Shown here one piece after another: positions 7,479 through 14,733 of a DNA stretch of 48,141 bases. The translations under genes were made by a program, and so were the position numbers. The DNA comes from JAVJSD01 sp040219575 (GTDB lineage Bacteria > Planctomycetota > Planctomycetia > Pirellulales > Pirellulaceae). The notes under the pieces were generated by a model. That model saw only the letters and a program-made list of their open reading frames with translations, searched no databases and was not told the DNA's origin. Location: positions 1 to 48,141 of the forward strand of contig JAVJSD010000105.1 of assembly GCA_040219575.1 (NCBI GenBank). The letters are read 5' to 3'. The number at the start of each line of letters is the position of its first letter. The first letter of the stretch is position 1.

Positions 7479-8900
7479 CTAGACGTGGACGTCCGCGGTC
7501 GGTCCGGCGGCGACGTCGTACCGCCGGCGGATCGGCTCGACGACCTCGGCGATGAACTCGTCGACCTGGCTCGGCGCGCGGCCGATGAATTTTGAGGCGT
7601 CGAGCGCCTCGTCGAAATCGACGCCGGCGAAGGCCTCGTCGCCGCGGAGTCGCTCGATCAGGTCGTTCGGCAGGCCTTCGTTCTTGACGACCTCGCCCGC
7701 CTTCACGCTGTGTTGGCGAATGCGCTCGTGCAGTTCGTTGCGGTGGCCGCCGGCCGCCACGGCCGCCATCAGCACGTTTTCGGTAGCCATGAACGGCAAC
7801 TCTTCGCCCAGGTTCTTCGCAATCACCTTGGGATACACGACCAGCCCCGACGCCACGTTCTGGTACAGCACCAACACGGCATCGACGCCCAGGAACGCCT
7901 GCGGCAGCACGAGGCGGCGATTGGCGCTGTCGTCGAGCGTCCGCTCCATCCACTGCGTGGCCAACGTGCCGGCGGTGCTCGAGGCGAGACTCATGACAAA
8001 CCGCGAAAGGGCGCACATCCGTTCGCAGCGCATCGGGTTGCGTTTGTAGGCCATCGCCGACGATCCGATCTGCTCCTTCTCGTGCGGCTCCTCGATCTCC
8101 TTGCGATTGGCCAACAACCGCAAATCGGTGGCCGCCTTGTGAGCGCTTTGCGCCACGCCGGAAAGACTGTCGACGATTTGCGAATCGACTTTCCGCGAGT
8201 AGGTCTGTCCGGTGACGGCGTAGGCGGCGTTGAAGCCCATCTTCTCCGCCACGAGTTGCTCCAAGCGACGGACCTTCGCCTCGTCGCCTCCCAGCAGACT
8301 CAAAAAGCTGGCCTGCGTGCCGGTCGTTCCCTTCGTGCTGCGGGCCTTGAGCGTTGCGATGCGGCGTTCGACTTCTTCCAGATCGAGCACCAGGTCGTAG
8401 GCCCAGAGCGTGGCCCGCTTGCCGACGGTGGTGGGCTGCGCCGGTTGAAAGTGCGTGTACCCCAGGCAGGGCAGGTCGCGATACCGGGCGGCGAACTGGC
8501 TCAAGCGGTCGATCACGGCGGCCAGACGCTGGGCGACGAGGAGCAGCGCGTCGCGCAGTTGCAGCAGGTCGGCGTTGTCGGTGACGAAACAACTCGTCGC
8601 CCCCAGGTGAATGATCGGACTCGCCGTGGGACACGCTTCGCCGTACGTCAGGGCGTGGGCCATCACGTCGTGGCGTCGCACGCGCTCATGCTCGGCCGCC
8701 CGGGCGAAGTCGATGTCGTCGACGTGAGCGCGAAGCTCCGCAACCTGCTCGCTGGTGATCGGCAGCCCCAATTCCTGCTCGGCTTCGGCCAGCGCCACCC
8801 ACAATCGACGCCACGTGCTGAATTTGCGCTGCGCGCTCCAGATGGCGCTCATCTCGGGAGAAGCGTAGCGGGTGGCGAGAGGGTTTTCGTATTGATCCAT
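7479..8900 (-). CDS. purB: Adenylosuccinate lyase
   Basis: A 473-residue member of the fumarase/aspartase superfamily that makes fumarate from adenylosuccinate and SAICAR in purine synthesis, in the cytoplasm. The superfamily signature GSSAMAYKRNP is at residues 279-289. Other landmarks are HLGATSCFVTDNADL (about 105-119) and GYTHFQPAQPTTVGKR (about 157-172), which supplies an active-site His. The start is ATG 8900 (MDQYENPLATRYAS), preferred over an in-frame TTG three codons earlier. Length and motifs fit the eukaryote-like PurB subgroup (MDQYENPL...SRYAS). It is monocistronic, with palindromic element A on both sides. Confidence 0.95.
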   Translation of the reverse strand: MDQYENPLATRYASPEMSAIWSAQRKFSTWRRLWVALAEAEQELGLPITSEQVAELRAHVDDIDFARAAEHERVRRHDVMAHALTYGEACPTASPIIHLGATSCFVTDNADLLQLRDALLLVAQRLAAVIDRLSQFAARYRDLPCLGYTHFQPAQPTTVGKRATLWAYDLVLDLEEVERRIATLKARSTKGTTGTQASFLSLLGGDEAKVRRLEQLVAEKMGFNAAYAVTGQTYSRKVDSQIVDSLSGVAQSAHKAATDLRLLANRKEIEEPHEKEQIGSSAMAYKRNPMRCERMCALSRFVMSLASSTAGTLATQWMERTLDDSANRRLVLPQAFLGVDAVLVLYQNVASGLVVYPKVIAKNLGEELPFMATENVLMAAVAAGGHRNELHERIRQHSVKAGEVVKNEGLPNDLIERLRGDEAFAGVDFDEALDASKFIGRAPSQVDEFIAEVVEPIRRRYDVAAGPTADVHV

Positions 8901-8934
8901 AGGTCGCAAGTGAGAAAGAGAGCACCCGTTTGCC

Positions 8935-9003
8935 CCGTAGCGGAACTCGCCAGAGTTCCGAGGTCTGGCTCCGGTTCGGAAGTCTTGGCGACTTCCGCTA
9001 CGA
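8935..9003. repeat. Dispersed palindromic element A, copy 2
   Basis: This has the same arms as copy 1 (CCGTAGCGGAACTCGCCAG ... CTTGGCGACTTCCGCTACGA) with a diverged centre. It lies between purB and the stop of the sigma-54 activator gene, so purB is bracketed by two copies in the same orientation. Confidence 0.8.
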
Positions 9004-9077
9004 GTTTGTGTACGTGGTCCGCAGCAGTTTCGCCTGGTCGTTTCTGTATCCCAATCGATGTCGGCTCGCGTCGTCGG

Positions 9078-10898
9078 CTAGCGTTCAATCCCATACTCTT
9101 CGATTTTTCGATACAGCGTCGCCCGCCCGAGTCCCAGCAGTTTGGCCGCTTCGGGGACGCTGCCGCTGGTGCGCTGCAGGGCCTCCTGGATCAGCTTCCG
9201 CTCCCAGAAGTCCATCCGCAGCGATTCGAGTTGATTCGAGCCGGCGTCGCGGAGGCCCAGATCGTCCGGCTGGATCGAGTCGCCCTCGGCCATCACCACG
9301 GCGCTGTCGATCACGTTGCGCAGTTGCCGCACGTTGCCGGGCCAGCGATACGCCAGCAGTTTTTCGCGAGCCTTTTCGTCGAGCTGCAGATTCGGGCGAC
9401 CGTGCTGAGCCTTGAAATGACCGAGGAAGTAGTCGAGCAAGGTCCCCACGTCGTCGCCGCGGTCGCGCAGCGGCGGGATGTACAACTCGAACACACTCAA
9501 GCGGTAGTACAGGTCCTCGCGAAACTTCTTGTCGGCGACGAAGTCTCGCAGGTCGCGGTTCGTGGCGGCGATCACGCGGACATCGACCGACACCTCTTTC
9601 GTACCGCCGACCGGCAGGAACGGGTGCCCCTCCAGAATCCGCAGCAGCTTGGCTTGCCCCTCGAGCGTCATTTCGCCCACTTCGTCGAGAAACAACGTGC
9701 CGGAATCGGCCTGCGAGAACCAGCCGATGTGGTCGTTGTCGGCGCCCGTGAAAGCGCCCTTCTTGTGGCCAAACAGCTGGCTCTCCATCAACTCGGCCGG
9801 AATCGCCGCGCAGTTGACCGACAGCATGGGGCGGTCGGCCCGCGCGCTGCTCTTGTGAAGCGCCCGGGCGACCAGTTCCTTGCCCGAGCCGCTCTCGCCG
9901 CGGACCAGCACGCAGCCGGTGGCGCGGGCGATGCGGGCGATCTTCGACTTGAGTTCGCCCATCGGCTTGCTGTCGCCGATCAACTCGTCGGTATCGGCGC
10001 TCTTGCTCGCCAGGCGGAGGTTGTCGGCGGTGAGCAGGGCCTGGCGGCGGGCCCGCATCAAGGCCACGACCACGATGTTGGCGCTCGACACGGCGAGTTG
10101 GAAATCGCTCTCGGCGAACTTGCCTTGCTCGAGATAGATGTGCAGCGCGCCGACGGTGGCGTCGTCGTGCACCAGCGGCACGCAGATGGCGTCGGCGTAG
10201 TGGCCGAGGCTTTCCGCGTCGCTCTCCTTCGATTGGCTGTCGGCGCGGACGGCGTGCTTCTTCTGGCAGACGAGTTCGTTGAGCGTCTCGCTCAGCGTCA
10301 CCTTTCCCGCCGCTTCCTCGGGCAAGACCTGCTTGGGCTTGAGTTGGCCTTCCTCGCTGACCCACCAGAAGCCGACGACCGAAGCGCCGGTCCACTCATG
10401 CAGCTTTTCGAGCGAGATGCGGACCACGGCGTCGGGGTCGTCGCAACCCAGCAGCGCGATGCTCAATTGATGCAGCGACAGCAGTTCTTTCGCCTGGCCC
10501 GACTTCTGCAGTTCGGCGAGGTTGAAGTTGCCGGTGTCGTTGGGGTTGATCGGAACATCGAAGACAATCGTCTGCGTGACGTGCGCGGCCTGGACGGCGT
10601 CGACGTTGGAAGTTTGATGGAATTGAAACTCCGTCGTTCCAAGCTTGATGCGACAGCCGTCGATCAGCCGCGCGTCGTCGATTTTCTGGCCGTTGACGTA
10701 AGTGCCATTGCGGCTGCCCGCGTCGCGCACCCACCAACTATCGTCCTCCCAGCGGACGACCGCATGCACGCGCGAGGTGAGCGGGTCGGAGAGCACGACC
10801 TGGCATTCCAGCCCGCGTCCGATGCGGTTATCGCCGGCCGACAGGGCGATCCGCTCGCCAGCCCGCGTCCCTTCGATCATCGTCAGATACGCATTCAC
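9078..10898 (-). CDS. Sigma-54-dependent activator with FHA and GAF domains
   Basis: A 606-residue regulator starting at GTG 10898, so that the first FHA strand (NAYLTMIEG) is intact; ATG 10880 is the alternative. Residues about 3-95 form a FHA domain with R28, S42-R43, H45 and RNGTYVNG, which reads phosphothreonine. About 135-285 is a GAF-type sensor. The AAA+ domain has Walker A GESGSGKE (334-341), the sigma-54 contact loop GAFTGA (381-386) and Walker B TLFLDEVGEM (401-410). A Fis-type helix-turn-helix is at about 575-602 (SVPEAAKLLGLGRATLYRKI). The protein opens promoters held by RNA polymerase-sigma54, probably after Ser/Thr kinase input through the FHA domain. No kinase gene lies nearby, and targets are unknown. 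Confidence 0.93.
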   Translation of the reverse strand: MNAYLTMIEGTRAGERIALSAGDNRIGRGLECQVVLSDPLTSRVHAVVRWEDDSWWVRDAGSRNGTYVNGQKIDDARLIDGCRIKLGTTEFQFHQTSNVDAVQAAHVTQTIVFDVPINPNDTGNFNLAELQKSGQAKELLSLHQLSIALLGCDDPDAVVRISLEKLHEWTGASVVGFWWVSEEGQLKPKQVLPEEAAGKVTLSETLNELVCQKKHAVRADSQSKESDAESLGHYADAICVPLVHDDATVGALHIYLEQGKFAESDFQLAVSSANIVVVALMRARRQALLTADNLRLASKSADTDELIGDSKPMGELKSKIARIARATGCVLVRGESGSGKELVARALHKSSARADRPMLSVNCAAIPAELMESQLFGHKKGAFTGADNDHIGWFSQADSGTLFLDEVGEMTLEGQAKLLRILEGHPFLPVGGTKEVSVDVRVIAATNRDLRDFVADKKFREDLYYRLSVFELYIPPLRDRGDDVGTLLDYFLGHFKAQHGRPNLQLDEKAREKLLAYRWPGNVRQLRNVIDSAVVMAEGDSIQPDDLGLRDAGSNQLESLRMDFWERKLIQEALQRTSGSVPEAAKLLGLGRATLYRKIEEYGIER

Positions 10899-11166
10899 CA
10901 AATTGCTGGTCCGCGGTGTTTTGGGCCATTCACATCCATCGAAGGCGGTGCCTGCACCATGCCGACCGCCCCCTTGCACACTGTGCGTCGAGCGCCGCTC
11001 GAACAGGTCGGCAACTGAATATAGCAGCGCGTCGCTGCATCGGGGACTCCCCTCGCCCCCGAGCGGGAGGGCATCGACGCGCGGCCCGCCCGATGCGGTT
11101 GCTTGCCGATCGACTACCATGTATCGCGTCGCCTTTGTGCTCCCCTCGCTACGCTGCTGCTGGCCG

Positions 11167-11991
11167 ATGTCGTCACATTCACTGCCACGTTCCGACTCCA
11201 CCATCGAGCCCGCGGGGTTGATGTTGATCGGGCATGGGACGCGGCAATCGGCGGGGCGCGAGGAGTTTCTGGAGGCGGTCGAGTTGGTTCGTCGCCGTCT
11301 GCCGCAGAAGAACATCGAGCCCGCCTTTCTCGAACTGTGCGAACCCGACATTCCGACCGCGATGAGCCGACTTGTTTCGGCGGGGGCGACGCGAATCGTG
11401 GCCCATCCCGTGCTGCTGTTCGCCGCCGGCCACGCGCGCCGCGACATCCCCGAGGCGTTGGCCGTTGCCGCCTCGCAGCACCCGCACGTCGAGGTTCGCC
11501 AGGCGCCGCACCTGGGCTGTCACCCGGCGCTGATCGAACTCTCCAAGCAGCGGTTTCTCGAGGCGTTTGCGGAGTGCGATGTGCAGGCGCCAGGTTCGGC
11601 GGAGACGCCGGCGGGCGTCCCGGCGCCTTCGCGGCGAGTCGGCTGGTTGATGGTCGGACGCGGCAGCAGCGACGCCTCGGCCCTGGCCGAGATGCAAGCG
11701 TTCGTCGACTTGCGCCTGCGACAGACGCCGGTGTTCCGCGCGGAGACCTGCTTTCTGGCGGTCGCCCAACCACGCCTGGAAGAGGCGATCGAGCGGATGG
11801 CCGAAAGCGACGCCACGCACGTCGTGGTGCAACCGCACCTGTTGTTCTTCGGCGAACTGATGGCACACGTTCGGGCCGCCGTCGAGGCGGCTCAACGTCG
11901 CGGAGATAAGGTTTGGCGAGCGGCCGATCACCTCGGCCCCGCTCCGCAACTCGTCGAGGCGATTTGCGGGCGTTGTGCGGAAGGAGGCTAG
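11167..11991 (+). CDS. CbiX-type sirohydrochlorin chelatase, tandem domain
   Basis: A 274-residue cytoplasmic protein starting at ATG 11167 (MSSHSLPRSD). It has two CbiX/SirB-like halves. The N-terminal half carries the class II chelatase histidines in LIGHGTR (H23) and AGHARRDIP (H89). The C-terminal half has VGRGSSD (163-169), where the first His is replaced by Arg, and QPHLLFFGEL with H223. These enzymes insert Co2+ or Fe2+ into sirohydrochlorin for cobalamin or siroheme. The linker at 138-156 is Pro/Ala-rich. It is divergent from the sigma-54 activator gene and stands alone, with no other cobalamin genes in the window. The exact metal cannot be read from sequence. Confidence 0.85.
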   Translation: MSSHSLPRSDSTIEPAGLMLIGHGTRQSAGREEFLEAVELVRRRLPQKNIEPAFLELCEPDIPTAMSRLVSAGATRIVAHPVLLFAAGHARRDIPEALAVAASQHPHVEVRQAPHLGCHPALIELSKQRFLEAFAECDVQAPGSAETPAGVPAPSRRVGWLMVGRGSSDASALAEMQAFVDLRLRQTPVFRAETCFLAVAQPRLEEAIERMAESDATHVVVQPHLLFFGELMAHVRAAVEAAQRRGDKVWRAADHLGPAPQLVEAICGRCAEGG

Positions 11992-12035
11992 CCTGGCGCG
12001 GGCTACCTGGAAGGCTGCCCTACGGGACAAACCGC

Positions 12036-12401
12036 CTATGCCTGGGCCAGCAGCGTCAGGACGATCGCGCCGACGAGAAACGCCGCCGTCGTGGCCAGGA
12101 ACAACAGAAACGCCGTCATGACGACGAGTACGCCGTTCCAGCCGCGCGTGAATACCAGGTAGCCTGGAAGCGACAGCCACCAGGTGAAGAAGATGAAGCT
12201 GTCGAACTCGAAACAGGGCGTGCAGTCGCGCCCCCGAGCGTCGGACCGCACCCACAGGGCGAGCGTGGAGGCGGTCATCAGCCAGATGAGCAGTTCGAGC
12301 AGCGGTTGCGGCGGGGTGCGTGCCAACGTCATGGCGGAAGCCGCCACGGCCAGACCGAACGCCACGAGGTACAACGCGCCGTAGGTGCGTACAAATTGCA
12401 T
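12036..12401 (-). CDS. Small integral membrane protein
   Basis: A 121-residue protein from ATG 12401, supported by a GGGGGAG ribosome site 9 nt upstream. Four hydrophobic helices are visible, at about 4-25, 33-50, 63-85 and 95-120. A hydrophilic loop between helices 2 and 3 contains RSDARGRDCTPCFEFD. I do not recognise a family and no catalytic residues stand out. It converges on the CbiX gene 44 nt away and has no operon partner. Confidence 0.65.
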   Translation of the reverse strand: MQFVRTYGALYLVAFGLAVAASAMTLARTPPQPLLELLIWLMTASTLALWVRSDARGRDCTPCFEFDSFIFFTWWLSLPGYLVFTRGWNGVLVVMTAFLLFLATTAAFLVGAIVLTLLAQA

Positions 12402-13417
12402 CGTTGTAAACTCCCCCAGGATCGCTCCTCGCAACTTCAGCGATTTTCTCCCTTCGAGTCGCCAAGTGCAAGCAAAAGCGTGCGAGGGTAGTGGGCCGGT
12501 TTCAGTGACTCGTTCGGTCCTGTTCTGGAGATCGTGTCGCTGGGCGAACGAGGCGACCGCCGCGTGAATCGGGCCGCATCGAAGACGGTTTATCGCGTTT
12601 TCCGCCGCAGGCGGTGTTAGCCCCGGCGTTTACGCCGGGGTGAAGCGATACGAGACGAGGGGCCACAGGGCCGTTTACGGTCCTTCTCGCCTCTCTGGCT
12701 TCAACCCTTGGTGACAGGCAGCACGCTGCCTCGCTCGAAGGGCTGAAGCCCGAATGACCGCGCAGGGGGCCGTGAACGGCCCTGAGGCGGAAAAGCGCCG
12801 GCGACTCGCAAGCCCGGCGTGAACGCCGGGCCGAACACCGCCTGCGGCGGAAAAGGACCGTGAACGGCCCTCAGTCACAAAGCGCCTTTCCTCAAAGAGC
12901 ATCCCACTGCTCAACGCGGACGCGCCGTTGTGACCTTATGTGTCGTTCAAACTAGCCCACTGTCCGTGCGAGGTGGACACTTCGCCAAAGGTTGCGCCGG
13001 TCGGACAACCGGAGCCATCCCAACGGCCTCAAGCTTCCGGCAACCGCTACGTCTTATGCATCTTGCTGCCAGAATCGGCGCGCAGGTCGTCGCAGGAGGT
13101 GAATCCACCGCGTTTGCTTGTCCGCGGCGCGGTCGGCTCTAACATTCTCATGAGGCGGGGAGTCGGGGCCGACGTCGATTCCGACGGGCTTGCTCCTCTC
13201 CCCCAGACGCTAGCATCGACGCGCCGAGTGCGTGCATGCCGGCGCCGCACGAATCAATTTCCCAGGAGGGACTCATCGCGTCGGGGCCGGGGCTCGCTCG
13301 GCCCCGACGCGAACTGGCCACCATGGACGGCGGCAGGTCGTTTTCGACTTTCAGCCACCTCAGCGCACGCGGCATCTTTGGCGGCCGCCGGCGCCACATG
13401 GTAAAGGAGTGCCCATC
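12402..13417. other. 1-kb non-coding region with clustered palindromes
   Basis: No frame here looks coding; open frames are short, Arg/Pro-rich and lack ribosome sites. It contains a cluster of short palindromes at 12621-12870, described separately. The right part (about 12920-13400) has no recognisable feature apart from the AGGAG ribosome site of the next gene at about 13403-13407. Confidence 0.6.
12621..12870. repeat. Cluster of CCGGCGT-ACGCCGG and GGCCGT-ACGGCC palindromes
   Basis: Two palindromes of one type (12621-12640 and 12812-12831) read CCCCGGCGTTTACGCCGGGG and GCCCGGCGTGAACGCCGGGC. Three of a second type (12668-12683, 12767-12782 and 12857-12870) have the core GGCCGTGAACGGCC or variants. 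The tag GGCGGAAAA follows or precedes several of them (12786-12794, 12847-12855). All are non-coding. Confidence 0.75.
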
Positions 13418-14515
13418 ATGTCAAGCAAGCCCCCCGTCTTTCGCGCCACGTTTTTCGGCGCCTCGATGCTGCTGCTGACGCTCGTCGGCGCCGCCGCTCC
13501 CTCGGCGACATTCGCCGGTCCGCCGCACGTTCAATTCGACGCCGCCTACGTGGTCGCCTGCCGCGACGTAACCACCGAGGAGTTCGCCCGGGCCAACCCC
13601 TACGACCGCCTCGTCGAAGCCCGGATCGATATCTCGGCGCTGCTGCGCCACGGCAGCGAAGACGACCTGGCGGAATACTACTACCGCCTGACCAGCCCGC
13701 AGCGCAGCATCCAGGTTCGCGACTACTTGCCCAAGACCACGCTGGCCGGCGACATCGAAGGCGCCATCAGCATCGAAGAGAAAAACGAAAACTCCGCCGG
13801 TCTGGGCATCACCTTGGCCGGGGTCTACGCCGGCGCGGCCAAGGCGGCGGCCGACGCCAACCTGGGCGTCAAGCACAGCAAGACGGTCCGTTACGACAAG
13901 CTGCCGCCGCTGGAGTCGCTGACCGCCAGCGGTACGATCGACCGCGGGACCGGTGCGTTCTTCAAACTACGGCCCTCTTCGCGGACATCGCTGGAAGGGG
14001 GCAATGAGTTCGTGCTGATGCTGCGCGTGCCGGTCGAGTGGCGCGCCGACTATCTGCAACTGCATTGCCAGGCCGCCGGTTGGCGTCGTGGTCCGGTGCG
14101 GGCCCTCGACGAGCGCGTCACCTGCGGCTACGGCGACTTCCTCATCGCGCTGCACCTGGAAGGGGACGGCATGGCCCGCGACGCGGCCTTGGAATTGACG
14201 TCGGCCGAGAGTCGTCTGCGCCGCGCCGCCGCGGAGATCGCGCAGCCCAAGACGCCCAGTTCCCTGGCCGGGCGACTGGGCCACGTGTTCGGCGGCGGCG
14301 ACACGGATCTGCCGGAGGACTGGCTCGAACGCGTGCTGAACCGTCCCACGCGAACCGAAGTGCGAGTGCTGATGACGCAGCTTCCACCGTCGGTGCGGGA
14401 GGCGGTGGTGCGGTACTTCATCGCGCTGCGGCGCGTCGAAACGATCAACGAGCCCGCCGCGCGCCCGGTGGCGGTCGCTCCCCGAGGCGCCGGCGTCGCG
14501 GCGCACATCGAGTAG
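13418..14515 (+). CDS. Secreted protein of unknown function
   Basis: A 365-residue protein starting at ATG 13418, with AGGAG about 10 nt upstream and a signal peptide (Leu/Val-rich core, cleavage after the ATFAG region, about residue 32). The mature part begins PHVQFDAAYVVACRDVTTEEFA and has mixed alpha/beta character. It includes EEKNENSAGLGITLAGVYAGAAKAAADANLGVKHSK and a C-terminal helical part with LPEDWLERVLNRPTRTEVRVLMTQLPPSVREAVVRYF. No known domain or catalytic motif is apparent. It is probably a planctomycete-restricted envelope protein. It is not co-directional with any close neighbour; the next gene starts 218 nt downstream after a long hairpin. Confidence 0.75.
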   Translation: MSSKPPVFRATFFGASMLLLTLVGAAAPSATFAGPPHVQFDAAYVVACRDVTTEEFARANPYDRLVEARIDISALLRHGSEDDLAEYYYRLTSPQRSIQVRDYLPKTTLAGDIEGAISIEEKNENSAGLGITLAGVYAGAAKAAADANLGVKHSKTVRYDKLPPLESLTASGTIDRGTGAFFKLRPSSRTSLEGGNEFVLMLRVPVEWRADYLQLHCQAAGWRRGPVRALDERVTCGYGDFLIALHLEGDGMARDAALELTSAESRLRRAAAEIAQPKTPSSLAGRLGHVFGGGDTDLPEDWLERVLNRPTRTEVRVLMTQLPPSVREAVVRYFIALRRVETINEPAARPVAVAPRGAGVAAHIE

Positions 14516-14530
14516 CCTGACTTCGGACTC

Positions 14531-14586
14531 GCCCTTGCTGGCGCAACGGGCTCGCCGGTACGCCAGCCCGTTGCCCCAGCAAGGGC
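14531..14586. repeat. Inverted repeat family B, copy 1 (possible terminator)
   Basis: Arms of 22 bp (14531-14552, GCCCTTGCTGGCGCAACGGG..., and 14565-14586) pair with one mismatch around a 12-nt loop. It lies 15 nt after a stop codon, a good position for a terminator, but has no T-tract. A second copy is at 34657-34713. Confidence 0.75.
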
Positions 14587-14733
14587 TTCCGCGTCACTTG
14601 GATAGCTCTTTGTCGCTAAACGATCCGGCGGCGAATGCGAAGTTCCCGGGAAGGCTGGATTTTCTGCGAAACCCAACCGGTCGGTTCGAGGTTTAAGAGG
14701 TACGTGAGAGCCTCTTTTCTTACCCGGAACAGC

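Noticed and set aside
7710..11018. A 1,102-codon open frame on the plus strand
   Set aside because: It runs antisense to purB and the sigma-54 activator, both with full family motifs. Its translation is Arg/His/Gln-rich with no motifs, a shadow caused by high GC.
12675..12914. A small minus-strand gene of 79 codons
   Set aside because: It overlaps the palindrome cluster, has an Arg-rich composition and no ribosome site.
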